This document shows, piece after piece, positions 55,481 through 64,000 of a stretch of DNA of 64,000 bases (the first letter of the stretch is position 1; the number at the start of each line of letters is the position of its first letter). The translations under genes were made by a program, and so were the position numbers. The stretch is from Aestuariibacter sp. GS-14. Its GTDB lineage: Bacteria > Pseudomonadota > Gammaproteobacteria > Enterobacterales > Alteromonadaceae. The stretch is taken from the NCBI RefSeq assembly GCF_006494365.1, contig NZ_VHIP01000003.1, positions 186,001-250,000 on the forward strand, in the 5' to 3' direction. The notes below the pieces were generated by a model. It saw only the letters and a program-made list of their open reading frames with translations, ran no database searches and was not told where the DNA came from.

Positions 55481-57802
55481 TTAAATCTTACAGGCACCGC
55501 CTGCGCAATCATCATCTTCGGTTTCCACTACGGCCTGAGCTTGTGGTTTCGATTCAGCCTGACTACTTTCAATCGGTGCTGAATCAGCCGCGCCATCACG
55601 GGTATTGTGATAGTAAAGTGTTTTCACACCCAACTTGTAAGCCGTTAGCAAATCCTTCAGCAATAAACGCATTGGCACTTTACTGTTTTCATACATAGAC
55701 GGGTTGTAGCTGGTGTTAGCAGAAATAGTTTGATCGATAAACTTCTGCATAATACCGCATAACTGCAGATACCCGTCGTTAGATGGAATATCCCACAGCA
55801 ACTCGTACTTGTCCTTCAGACGTTCATATTCCGGAACAACCTGTTTAAGCACACCGTCTTTGCTCGACTTAATACTGATATGGCCGCGTGGCGGTTCAAT
55901 ACCATTTGTTGCATTCGAAATCTGTGATGAGGTTTCAGAAGGCATCAGGGCCGATAAAGTAGAGTTGCGTAAACCGTGTTCTACGATTTCAGCACGCAGA
56001 CTTTCCCAATCCATGTGTAACGGTTCGCTACATACGGCATCAAGGTCTTTCTTGTACGTATCGATTGGCAAAATGCCTTTGGCATAAGTCGTTTCGTTGA
56101 ACTTAGGACACGCACCTTTCTCTTTTGCCAGATTCACCGATGCCTTTAACAGGTAATACTGCATTGCTTCAAACGTGCGGTGAACCAACGCATTGGCACT
56201 GAAATCAGAGTACTTCACGCCATTCTTCGCCAAATAATAGGCGAAGTTAATAACACCAATACCCAGAGTACGACGATTCATGGTGGCATTATATGCCGCT
56301 GGTACCGGATAATCCTGATAATCCAGCAGACTATCCAGTGCGCGCACTGCCAAATCAGACAACTCTTCAAATTCATCCACTGATTTAATCGCGCCCAGGT
56401 TAAAGGCCGATAACGTACACAAGGCAATTTCGCCGTTTTCGTCGTTTACGTGCTCAAGCGGCTTGGTTGGGAGTGCAATTTCCAAACACAGGTTACTTTG
56501 ACGTACTGGAGCAACCGCCGGATCAAACGGGCTGTGCGTATTACAGTGGTCAACGTTTTGCAGATAAATACGGCCAGTGCTTGCGCGCTCCTGCATAAAC
56601 AGGCTGAACAATTCCATTGCCTTAATGCGCTTCTTGCGAATTGACTCGTCTTGTTCGTATTTTACATACAACTCTTCAAACTTTGGCTGGTCAGCAAAGA
56701 ATGCGTCGTACAATCCTGGCACGTCAGACGGGCTAAACAGGGTGATGTAGTCGTCTTTCATCATGCGCTGATACATCAGCTTGTTAAACTGCACACCATA
56801 GTCCAGATGACGTACGCGGTTTTCTTCTACACCACGGTTATTCTTCAGTACCAACAGGGATTCGATTTCCAGGTGCCACAAAGGATAGAAAAGGGTAGCA
56901 GCACCACCGCGCACACCGCCTTGCGAGCAACTTTTAACCGCTGTCTGAAAGTATTTGTAAAATGGAATACAACCCGTGTGGAAAGCTTCCCCACCGCGAA
57001 TTGGACTGCCCAGCGCACGGATACGGCCTGCATTCACACCAATACCGGCACGTTGGCTTACATATTTAACAATGGCGCTAGCCGTGGCGTTAATGGAGTC
57101 CAGGCTGTCACCCGTTTCAATTAACACGCAGGAACTAAACTGACGCGTTGGAGTGCGTACTCCCGCCATAATTGGTGTTGGTAATGAAATCTTGAACGTT
57201 GACGATGCATCATAAAAGCGGCGAACGTAATCAAGACGTGTAGATTTTGGGTAGTTAGCAAACAGACAAGCTGCTACCAAAATGTACAGGAACTGAGCGC
57301 TTTCATAAATCTCACCGGAAACGCGGTTCTGAACCAGGTATTTTCCTTCCAGTTGCTTAACCGCAGCATAACTGAAGTTCATGTCGCGCCAATGGTCAAT
57401 ATACGAATCCATTTCCGCAAATTCTTCTGGCGAGTAGTCTTGCAGAAGATGCTGGTCGTATTTACCCATGTCTACCATGCGGGCCACGTGATTGAACAGG
57501 GCCGGTGGCTCAAATTGACCAAACGCTTTTTTGCGCAAATGGAAGATGGCCAAACGGGCTGCCAGATATTGATAGTCCGGTGCGTCGGTAGAGATTAAAT
57601 CAGCGGCAGATTTGATCAGGGTTTCGTGAATTTCGGCGGTTTTAATGCCGTCGTAGAATTGAATGTGTGCTTTAATTTCAACCTGTGAAACAGAAACGTT
57701 TTTCAGACCTTTTGCTGCCCAAGTGATGACTTTATGAATTTTGTCTAGATCAATGGGCTCTTTCTCACCGTTGCGTTTGGTGACAGATAAATTGTTATTC
57801 AT
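55481..57802 (-). CDS. nrdA: Class Ia ribonucleotide reductase alpha subunit
   Basis: A 773-residue R1 subunit that reduces ribonucleoside diphosphates. An ATP-cone domain (about 5-95, KRNGEKEPIDLDKIHKVITW) gives activity control. The catalytic barrel contains TPTRQFSSCVLIETGDSLDS, NLCLEIALPTKPL and LCTLSAFNLGAI with the radical and active-site cysteines, and GTLYYHNTRDG-like VKTLYYHNTRDGAAD near the end. The C-terminal redox pair CAGGACKI shuttles electrons from thioredoxin. ATG 57802 aligns with the E. coli start. Tandem NrdR boxes lie about 380-430 bp upstream. Confidence 0.96.
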   Translation of the reverse strand: MNNNLSVTKRNGEKEPIDLDKIHKVITWAAKGLKNVSVSQVEIKAHIQFYDGIKTAEIHETLIKSAADLISTDAPDYQYLAARLAIFHLRKKAFGQFEPPALFNHVARMVDMGKYDQHLLQDYSPEEFAEMDSYIDHWRDMNFSYAAVKQLEGKYLVQNRVSGEIYESAQFLYILVAACLFANYPKSTRLDYVRRFYDASSTFKISLPTPIMAGVRTPTRQFSSCVLIETGDSLDSINATASAIVKYVSQRAGIGVNAGRIRALGSPIRGGEAFHTGCIPFYKYFQTAVKSCSQGGVRGGAATLFYPLWHLEIESLLVLKNNRGVEENRVRHLDYGVQFNKLMYQRMMKDDYITLFSPSDVPGLYDAFFADQPKFEELYVKYEQDESIRKKRIKAMELFSLFMQERASTGRIYLQNVDHCNTHSPFDPAVAPVRQSNLCLEIALPTKPLEHVNDENGEIALCTLSAFNLGAIKSVDEFEELSDLAVRALDSLLDYQDYPVPAAYNATMNRRTLGIGVINFAYYLAKNGVKYSDFSANALVHRTFEAMQYYLLKASVNLAKEKGACPKFNETTYAKGILPIDTYKKDLDAVCSEPLHMDWESLRAEIVEHGLRNSTLSALMPSETSSQISNATNGIEPPRGHISIKSSKDGVLKQVVPEYERLKDKYELLWDIPSNDGYLQLCGIMQKFIDQTISANTSYNPSMYENSKVPMRLLLKDLLTAYKLGVKTLYYHNTRDGAADSAPIESSQAESKPQAQAVVETEDDDCAGGACKI

Positions 57803-58228
57803 TTTTACTGGCCGTTTGTCTGTTAGCGCTTGTCGCGGGGGCAGGTGATGCATTGCCCAATTATTGTTTTAAATGCTTTCCATACGGAAGGAACACTGCA
57901 CGATCCTGCCGATCCACAAATGATCCGGACGATCAGGTAAACAAATGTTCAACTGAACTGAAGCTGGACTAAGAGCGGATAACCACAAGATAGTGAGGTT
58001 TTGGCTTTAATGCAACCCAATATCTGGTGCTTAATTCGCCGATCAAACACAACTCATTATCAGGTTAGTATTGACTAACTGTTTATCGTTTACCTTGGCA
58101 ATATTTGTATAAATGCAAGCATTTTTGTTTTTTTTTGATCGCCTTAAAATATTTTTCTCTAGAAATGGCGCTCTTATAAAAAACCGCTATATAGTGCTAT
58201 GGGGTATTTCATAGCACTATATATTGTG
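57803..58228. other. nrdA leader region (426 bp)
   Basis: A long AT-rich leader between ubiG and nrdA. Near the ubiG end it holds two NrdR-like boxes and a hairpin. A run of nine T at about 58129-58137 and a TATACA-like motif lie between the boxes and nrdA. I cannot fix the promoter itself. Confidence 0.5.
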
Positions 58229-58229
58229 T
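58182..58229 (-). promoter_or_regulatory. Tandem NrdR boxes upstream of nrdA
   Basis: The second box (58214-58229) reads GCACTATATATTGTGT, nearly identical to the NrdR consensus ACACWATATATWGTGT. The first (58182-58197), AACCGCTATATAGTGC, matches 8 of 10 core positions. The box starts are 32 bp apart, the three-turn spacing known for NrdR sites. NrdR would repress nrdAB when dATP is plentiful. Confidence 0.72.
58188..58223 (-). terminator. Hairpin with T run after ubiG, overlapping the NrdR boxes
   Basis: A perfect 14-bp stem TATATAGTGCTATG / CATAGCACTATATA with an 8-nt loop. On the minus strand GCGG and then TTTTTT (58183-58178) follow. It begins 6 bp after the ubiG stop and may terminate ubiG. 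Confidence 0.6.
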
Positions 58230-58945
58230 TAGGCGATAGGCTTTTCACAATGAATGATATAGTTTACATCTATGTTTTTATTTGATAACAGGAACTGCTG
58301 ATTAAATAGATCGTAGTGAATACCTGTTGTGGATCGCGGGATCAAGCCGGCCTGATCGGCTATCTTCATTAGTTCTGAAGGTTTCATAAAGCGCTGATAC
58401 TGGTGTGTTCCTTTGGGCACCCACTGCAACACATATTCAGCCGCAACAATTCCAAGCAGGTACGACTTGATATTGCGGTTAAGGGTAGAGAAAAAGACGT
58501 GGCCACCAGGTTTTACCAACTGGGTACATGCCTGAACAACTGAGGCCGGGTCTGGTACGTGTTCCAGCATCTCCATACAGGTTACAACGTCAAAACTCCC
58601 AGCGTGTTCAGCGGCAAACGCTTCTGCACTGACGCAGTGATAATCCACACTAATACCCGACTCCAGACCGTGCAGCCGGGCAATTTCCAGCGAAGCTTCA
58701 GCCATGTCTAAACCTGTTACCGTTGCACCCCGTGCAGCCAGAGACTCTGCCAGAATGCCTCCGCCACAACCGACATCCAGGATATGTTTGCCAAACAAAC
58801 CATCACATTCTGCTTCTATATAAGAGAGACGGAGCGGATTAATCGTGTGTAACGGCTTAAATTCACCTTCGGGATCCCACCATCGTTCTGCAATGTCAGA
58901 GAATTTATCGATTTCAGTCTGGTCAACGTTTTGAGTAACCGGCAT
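58229..58945 (-). CDS. ubiG: Ubiquinone biosynthesis O-methyltransferase UbiG
   Basis: A 238-residue SAM methyltransferase (E. coli UbiG 240) that does both O-methylations of ubiquinone synthesis. Motifs: [64 protein letters not shown] and [22 protein letters not shown] 58945 (MPVTQN) fits the family start; a TTG at 58987 would add 14 residues. It lies between gyrA (divergent) and nrdA, the same neighbourhood as in E. coli. Confidence 0.94.
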   Translation of the reverse strand: MPVTQNVDQTEIDKFSDIAERWWDPEGEFKPLHTINPLRLSYIEAECDGLFGKHILDVGCGGGILAESLAARGATVTGLDMAEASLEIARLHGLESGISVDYHCVSAEAFAAEHAGSFDVVTCMEMLEHVPDPASVVQACTQLVKPGGHVFFSTLNRNIKSYLLGIVAAEYVLQWVPKGTHQYQRFMKPSELMKIADQAGLIPRSTTGIHYDLFNQQFLLSNKNIDVNYIIHCEKPIA

Positions 58946-59233
58946 GCGTTTGTTTAGTCCATATAAATAACCTATGTTGGTTTGCACATTACCTTATATT
59001 CAAGGTTGCTTCACGGCTAAATTTCAATGCTGCCTTGTAATTGCACAAAAAATGTTCGCTCGAGGCGTTTTGCTGCGATCCATGCCATTAATCACTACAT
59101 AAATGCTGTTTTGGGTGGTAGACTCGTTGGTTAATCAAGAGACCCCAAATGCGTGCCGGAAGGGAAATATGGCGCAAGGGCGCCGCATTACCGTCCAGCC
59201 ACGAGAAACTTATAATAAGGGACCAAGCAGTTT

Positions 59234-61915
59234 ATGACTGATAACGCCAAAGAAATTCTCCCGATTAACATTGAGGAAGAGCTCAAAACATCGTATCTAG
59301 ACTATGCGATGAGCGTTATAGTTGGGCGAGCGCTGCCTGACGTAAGAGATGGTTTAAAACCAGTACACCGCCGTGTGCTGTTTGCCATGAACGAACTCAA
59401 GAACGATTTTAACAAGCCTTATAAAAAATCCGCTCGTGTAGTAGGTGACGTTATAGGTAAGTACCACCCGCATGGTGATTCTGCTGTTTACGACACAATC
59501 GTTCGTATGGCGCAGCCTTTCTCGTTGAGATACATGCTGGTAGACGGCCAGGGTAACTTCGGTTCGGTAGACGGTGACTCCGCTGCTGCAATGCGTTATA
59601 CCGAAGTGCGCATGGCCAAAATTGCCCATGAATTGCTGGCCGATCTTGAAAAAGAAACCGTGGATTTTGTACCTAACTACGATGGTACAGAACAAATACC
59701 TGCCGTATTGCCTACCAAAGTACCCAACCTGTTGGTTAATGGTTCGTCGGGTATCGCGGTTGGTATGGCCACTAACATTCCGCCGCATAACCTCACTGAA
59801 GTTATCAATGGCTGTATTGCGTTAATTGAAGACCCAACTCTGGGTATTGAACAGTTAATGGAATACATTCCAGGCCCGGATTTCCCCACTGCTGCAATGA
59901 TCAGTGGTCGTAAAGGGATAGACGATGCCTATCGCACCGGTCGCGGTAAAATTTACATGCGTGCCCGTGCTGAAATCGAAACCGAAAGTAACGGTAAAGA
60001 AACCATTATCGTTCACGAAATTCCTTACCAGGTAAATAAAGCGCGATTAATCGAAAAGATCGCCGAGCTGGTAAAAGAAAAGCGTATCGAAGGCGTTTCT
60101 GCATTGCGCGATGAGTCTGATAAAGACGGGATGCGTATTGTCATTGAAGTAAAGCGCAACGAATCTGCGGAAGTGTTACTTAACCATCTTTATACCAATA
60201 CTCAGTTACAAACAGTTTTCGGTATTAATATGGTGGCGCTGGACAACGGTCAGCCCAAGGTTTTCAACTTAAAGCAAATACTGGAAGCCTTTATTCTTCA
60301 TCGCCGTGAAGTGGTAACACGTCGTACGGTATTTGAATTACGCAAGGCCAGAGAGCGTGCACACATCCTTGAAGGATTAGCCATTGCACTGGCTAATATC
60401 GATCCGATAATTGACCTTATTAAAGCGTCGTCCAGCCCGGCAGATGCGAAGAAAGGACTGATTTCACAAGGCTGGGAATTGGGCGACGTAGCCGAAATGC
60501 TGCAACGCGCCGGAAACGATGCGGCCCGTCCGGACTGGTTAGCACCGGAATTCGGTATTCGCGATGGTCAGTACTATCTTACTGAACAACAAGCCCAGGC
60601 AATTCTTGATTTACGTTTACACAAACTTACTGGGCTTGAACACGAAAAGATCCTGGACGAATATAAACAGCTGCTGGAACTGATTGCAGAATTACTGCAC
60701 ATTCTGGGTAGCCCAGAGCGTTTGATGGAAGTCATTCGTGAAGAGCTTGAGAAGATCCGTGAAGAATTTGGCGATCAGCGCCGCACCGAAATCACTGCGG
60801 CCAGCCATGACATCGACATCGAAGATCTGATTGAGCAGGAAGACGTGGTAGTTACCTTGTCTCACGAAGGTTATGTGAAGTACCAGAAGCTAACTGAATA
60901 CGAAGCGCAGCGTCGCGGTGGTAAAGGCAAATCTGCAACTAAGATGAAAGACGAAGATTTCATTGAAAAACTACTGGTTGCCAACACCCACGATCATATA
61001 CTGTGCTTCTCAACACGAGGCCGTTTGTATTGGTTGAAAGTGTATCAGTTACCGCTGGCCAGCCGTAATGCCCGTGGTCGACCCATAGTGAATATTCTGC
61101 CGTTGGAAGATAATGAGCGTATTACTGCTATTCTGCCAATTAAAGAATTTGAAGAAGACAAGTTTGTTTTGATGGCAACGGCCAATGGTTTAGTGAAGAA
61201 AACCAGCCTGACCCAGTATTCACGCCCGCGTAGTAACGGTATTATTGCGGTAAACCTGAATGATGGTGATGAACTGATTGGTGTGGCGATCACACACGGT
61301 GATGACGACATCATGTTGTTCTCTGATGAAGGTAAAGTGGTTCGTTTCAACGAAAAACTGCGTGATTCAGAAACGGGTGAAGTGAAACTTGATCCGGAAA
61401 CCGGTGAAGAGCTGTATGCATTACGTCCTATGGGACGCACCGCTACTGGCGTTCGCGGCATCAAGCTTCAGGAAGGCCAGAAAGTGGTATCACTGATTGT
61501 ACCTAATGGTGATGGCGCCATCCTGACTGCCACTGAAAATGGTTACGGCAAGCGCACACCGCTTGCTGATTATCCTGCGAAGAGCCGTGCGACACAGGGC
61601 GTAGTGTCAATAAAAGTGTCTGAACGTAACGGCAAGGTTGTTGGTGCAGTTCAGGTGCAGGAAAACGACGAAATTATGTTGATTAGCGATGCAGGTACAC
61701 TGGTGCGTACCCGCGTGAGCGAAGTATCAACGGTAGGTCGGAATACACAGGGCGTAAGACTGATTCGCACCGCTGATGACGAACATGTAGTGGCGTTACA
61801 GCGCATTGATGAAGTTGAGGAAGTTCTGCCAGAGCTTGACGAAAATGGTGAAGCACTGGAGACCACAAACACCGCAACAGACGGTGATAATAATGAGCCT
61901 GCGACAGACGAATAA
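59234..61915 (+). CDS. gyrA: DNA gyrase subunit A
   Basis: An 893-residue type IIA topoisomerase subunit. The catalytic Tyr122 lies in [12 protein letters not shown]. The quinolone-resistance region keeps the wild-type Ser83 and Asp87 ([13 protein letters not shown]), so no resistance change is seen there. The GyrA-box QRRGGKGKS, which defines gyrase against topoisomerase IV, is present, followed by the six-bladed C-terminal DNA-wrapping domain and an acidic tail ([19 protein letters not shown]). A strong terminator follows. It is divergent from ubiG. Confidence 0.97.
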   Translation: MTDNAKEILPINIEEELKTSYLDYAMSVIVGRALPDVRDGLKPVHRRVLFAMNELKNDFNKPYKKSARVVGDVIGKYHPHGDSAVYDTIVRMAQPFSLRYMLVDGQGNFGSVDGDSAAAMRYTEVRMAKIAHELLADLEKETVDFVPNYDGTEQIPAVLPTKVPNLLVNGSSGIAVGMATNIPPHNLTEVINGCIALIEDPTLGIEQLMEYIPGPDFPTAAMISGRKGIDDAYRTGRGKIYMRARAEIETESNGKETIIVHEIPYQVNKARLIEKIAELVKEKRIEGVSALRDESDKDGMRIVIEVKRNESAEVLLNHLYTNTQLQTVFGINMVALDNGQPKVFNLKQILEAFILHRREVVTRRTVFELRKARERAHILEGLAIALANIDPIIDLIKASSSPADAKKGLISQGWELGDVAEMLQRAGNDAARPDWLAPEFGIRDGQYYLTEQQAQAILDLRLHKLTGLEHEKILDEYKQLLELIAELLHILGSPERLMEVIREELEKIREEFGDQRRTEITAASHDIDIEDLIEQEDVVVTLSHEGYVKYQKLTEYEAQRRGGKGKSATKMKDEDFIEKLLVANTHDHILCFSTRGRLYWLKVYQLPLASRNARGRPIVNILPLEDNERITAILPIKEFEEDKFVLMATANGLVKKTSLTQYSRPRSNGIIAVNLNDGDELIGVAITHGDDDIMLFSDEGKVVRFNEKLRDSETGEVKLDPETGEELYALRPMGRTATGVRGIKLQEGQKVVSLIVPNGDGAILTATENGYGKRTPLADYPAKSRATQGVVSIKVSERNGKVVGAVQVQENDEIMLISDAGTLVRTRVSEVSTVGRNTQGVRLIRTADDEHVVALQRIDEVEEVLPELDENGEALETTNTATDGDNNEPATDE

Positions 61916-61944
61916 ATCCTGATTTAACAGGAATATAAATGGTG

Positions 61945-61973
61945 AACAAGCGGCTGTGTGCCGCTTGTTTTTT
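61945..61973 (+). terminator. Rho-independent terminator after gyrA
   Basis: A 10-bp perfect stem AACAAGCGGC / GCCGCTTGTT with loop TGTGT, followed by TTTT. Confidence 0.92.
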
Positions 61974-62060
61974 AGCCGTCAGGGATGTATGTATTTCACA
62001 GTAAGTGTTTAATCACCCAGGTAAAATACCAAACGTCCATAACAGTGTTTAAGAAAGCTC

Positions 62061-63146
62061 ATGAAACAAGTATTTAATTTCAGTGCCGGTCCAGCCATGC
62101 TGCCAGCAGCGGTAATGACCAAAGCACAACAAGAATTCACTAACTGGCGTGACAGCGGTTGCTCAGTCATGGAAGTCAGTCACCGCGGTGCTGATTTTAT
62201 TGAAATCGCTGCTCAGGCTGAGCAGGATCTTCGCGACTTGCTTAGTGTGCCAGACAACTACAAAGTACTGTTTTTACAGGGTGGTGGGCGAGGTCAGTTT
62301 GCCGCAGTACCGTTGAACCTGTCGTCCAGTAACGATACTTCACTGCATCTTGTCAGTGGCTCATGGTCTCGTGGTGCCGTGGAAGAAGCGGAAAAGTACA
62401 ACCAGGCCAAAGTCATTGGTGAAGTGGTTGAGCACAACGGTTTTCAAACCGTGCCTAAACCTGCGTTGGCAGATATCGACCAATCAGCAGCGTATTTGCA
62501 TTTCTGCCCCAACGAAACGGTTGATGGTATTGCATTTGACTGGTTGCCAGACGCAGGCAAGGTGCCGCTGGTAGCCGATATGTCATCAAACATCCTGTCT
62601 AAGCCAATTGATGTAAGCAAATACGGTGTAATTTATGCCGGTGCTCAGAAGAATATTGGCCCGTCTGGTTTGTCGCTGGTCATTGTTCGTGATGATCTGA
62701 TTGGTAAGGCTCGTCAGAGTACGCCATCGATTTTTGATTATGCGTTAATGGCAAACAGTGACTCCATGTACAACACGCCGCCTACATTTTCATGGTACCT
62801 GGCTGGTCTGGTGTTCCAGTGGTTAAAAGAGCAGGGTGGTGTTGAAGCTATGGCCAGTGTCAATCAGCATAAAGCTGACTTACTGTATACCGCTATTGAT
62901 GATTCGTCGTTCTATCGCAACAACGTTCATCCGGATAACCGTTCAATTATGAATGTGCCTTTCCATCTGGCCGACCCTGCGCTGGATAAAGTGTTTCTTG
63001 AAAAGTCTAAGGAAGCAGGTTTGATGGCACTGAAAGGTCACCGCTCAGTAGGTGGAATGCGAGCCAGTATTTACAATGCAATGCCGGTTGAAGGCGTAGA
63101 AGCGTTGGTGAAGTTTATGCGTGAGTTCGAGGAGCATTACGCATGA
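62061..63146 (+). CDS. serC: Phosphoserine aminotransferase
   Basis: A 361-residue PLP aminotransferase for serine and pyridoxine synthesis. The opening [20 protein letters not shown] and [16 protein letters not shown] are hallmarks. The PLP Lys lies in [20 protein letters not shown], and the C-terminal [19 protein letters not shown] binds substrate phosphate. Its stop overlaps the aroA start by ATGA (63143-63146), the usual serC-aroA operon of gammaproteobacteria. Confidence 0.96.
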   Translation: MKQVFNFSAGPAMLPAAVMTKAQQEFTNWRDSGCSVMEVSHRGADFIEIAAQAEQDLRDLLSVPDNYKVLFLQGGGRGQFAAVPLNLSSSNDTSLHLVSGSWSRGAVEEAEKYNQAKVIGEVVEHNGFQTVPKPALADIDQSAAYLHFCPNETVDGIAFDWLPDAGKVPLVADMSSNILSKPIDVSKYGVIYAGAQKNIGPSGLSLVIVRDDLIGKARQSTPSIFDYALMANSDSMYNTPPTFSWYLAGLVFQWLKEQGGVEAMASVNQHKADLLYTAIDDSSFYRNNVHPDNRSIMNVPFHLADPALDKVFLEKSKEAGLMALKGHRSVGGMRASIYNAMPVEGVEALVKFMREFEEHYA

Positions 63147-64000
63147 CAGTAGCGCAATTAACGTTATCGCCTGTAACCGCCGTAAACGGTGAAGTGAATG
63201 TACCTGGCTCAAAAAGTTTATCTAATCGGGCTCTACTGTTAGCAGCATTGGCAAAGGGAACGACTACCCTGACTAATTTGCTCGACAGCGACGACATTCG
63301 GCATATGTTAAATGCACTGACTCAGCTTGGTGTAAGTTATTCTTTAAGTGAGTGCAAAACAGAGTGCACTGTGCAGGGGCTGGGTGGCGCGTTTAACCAT
63401 GAAGCACCGTTAGAACTGTTTTTGGGTAACGCAGGTACTGCCATGCGTCCTCTATGTGCCGCACTGGCCGCATCTACTGTGAACGTTACACTTACCGGTG
63501 AGCCTCGCATGGAAGAGCGCCCGATTGGCGATTTAGTTGATGCACTGGTAGAGGCTGGCGCGGATATTTCTTACCTGAAGAACCCGGGATATCCGCCGTT
63601 ACACATTGCAGGAAAAACGCTGCAGGGTGGCAAATTATCGGTAGATGGCAGTGTATCCAGTCAATTCTTAACGGCTCTCTTAATGGCAGCGCCTTTATTT
63701 AAGGAAGACACGACTATTAGTATTAAGGGTGATTTAGTGTCTAAGCCTTATATAGACATTACCCTGGATACAATGGCTAAGTTTGGCGTACAGGTTGACA
63801 ATCACAATTATCAGCACTTTACCATTAATGCCGGTCAGCAATACATTGCGCCTGAGCGTTTTTTGGTTGAAGGTGACGCGTCATCTGCTTCGTATTTTTT
63901 AGCAGCAGGGGCGATTAAAGGTGGCACAGTAAAAGTAACCGGTATTGGCAAACAAAGCATTCAGGGCGATATCCGTTTTGCGGACGTGCTCGAAGCAATG
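63143..64000 (+). CDS. aroA: EPSP synthase (3-phosphoshikimate 1-carboxyvinyltransferase), 3' end outside window
   Basis: The first 286 codons of a shikimate pathway enzyme that joins PEP to shikimate 3-phosphate. The N-terminal [18 protein letters not shown] and the PEP-site segment [17 protein letters not shown] are class I motifs, with the plain NAGTAMRP loop (no known tolerance change). [15 protein letters not shown] and [18 protein letters not shown] are also typical. The start overlaps the serC stop, so translation is coupled. The gene is cut by the window edge. Confidence 0.95.
   Translation, partial: MTVAQLTLSPVTAVNGEVNVPGSKSLSNRALLLAALAKGTTTLTNLLDSDDIRHMLNALTQLGVSYSLSECKTECTVQGLGGAFNHEAPLELFLGNAGTAMRPLCAALAASTVNVTLTGEPRMEERPIGDLVDALVEAGADISYLKNPGYPPLHIAGKTLQGGKLSVDGSVSSQFLTALLMAAPLFKEDTTISIKGDLVSKPYIDITLDTMAKFGVQVDNHNYQHFTINAGQQYIAPERFLVEGDASSASYFLAAGAIKGGTVKVTGIGKQSIQGDIRFADVLEAM

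Noticed and set aside
56651..57124. A 157-codon frame antisense to nrdA
   Set aside because: Shadow of the highly conserved nrdA sequence.
57960..57990. A possible DnaA box in the nrdA leader (GGATAACCACA)
   Set aside because: It deviates from the TTWTNCACA consensus at more than one essential position.
59354..59788. A 144-codon frame antisense to gyrA
   Set aside because: Shadow of gyrA; no ribosome site or family pattern.

Overview
The window is 64 kb of chromosome from a marine-type gammaproteobacterium, most likely order Alteromonadales (Alteromonas and relatives). I judge this from protein similarity and gene order. The purN-purM ... hda ... arsC ... bepA-perM ... bcp-gcvR ... dapA-bamC-purC and ubiG/nrdA-nrdB-yfaE/gyrA blocks follow the order known from E. 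coli and other gammaproteobacteria. A rhombosortase gene and a FadR-type site before fadE also fit. I see no rRNA or tRNA genes, no CRISPR array, no prophage and no complete insertion sequence. The right edge cuts aroA.

Region 1 (1-10 kb): rhombosortase, an enoyl-CoA isomerase/hydratase and gamma-glutamyltransferase, then a run of short same-strand genes for small membrane, secreted or outer-membrane proteins (DUF2314, a 44-residue exported peptide, a small beta-barrel, DCC, DUF4870, cytochrome c, DUF1444). This run shows decay: a gene split by the loss of one base near 7745 and a cupin relic near 8.6 kb.

Region 2 (10-20.5 kb): cysK, then a MoxR ATPase, a von Willebrand A (CoxE-like) protein, an RDD membrane protein, a MocA/MobA-like nucleotidyltransferase and a rhomboid protease with a His-rich tail. 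Facing them are marC, an ICMT-like methyltransferase, a MATE exporter with a coupled small gene, and moeA.

Region 3 (20.5-25.3 kb): a compact four-gene minus-strand operon predicted to form a closed glucosylglycerate cycle: D-glycerate 3-kinase, glucosyl-3-phosphoglycerate phosphatase, glucosyl-3-phosphoglycerate synthase and a GH13 subfamily 18 phosphorylase. It would make and recover a compatible solute.

Region 4 (25.9-32.5 kb): cmoA-cmoB (tRNA wobble uridine modification), an orphan NarL-type response regulator, adenosine deaminase, a DUF486 protein, and fadE behind a FadR-type operator.

Region 5 (32.6-53.9 kb): purM-purN-DUF3108, DUF2066-hda, a MITE-like element that supplies the stop codon of an HExxH lipoprotein gene, arsC-wrbA-DUF2069, a TlpA thioredoxin, bepA/perM, a dienelactone hydrolase, a TPR-sulfotransferase, a serine hydrolase, a one-cysteine Bcp, gcvR, dapA-bamC-purC and an EamA transporter.

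Region 6 (54-64 kb): yfaE, nrdB and nrdA with tandem NrdR boxes that overlap a terminator-like hairpin behind ubiG, then gyrA, serC and the start of aroA.
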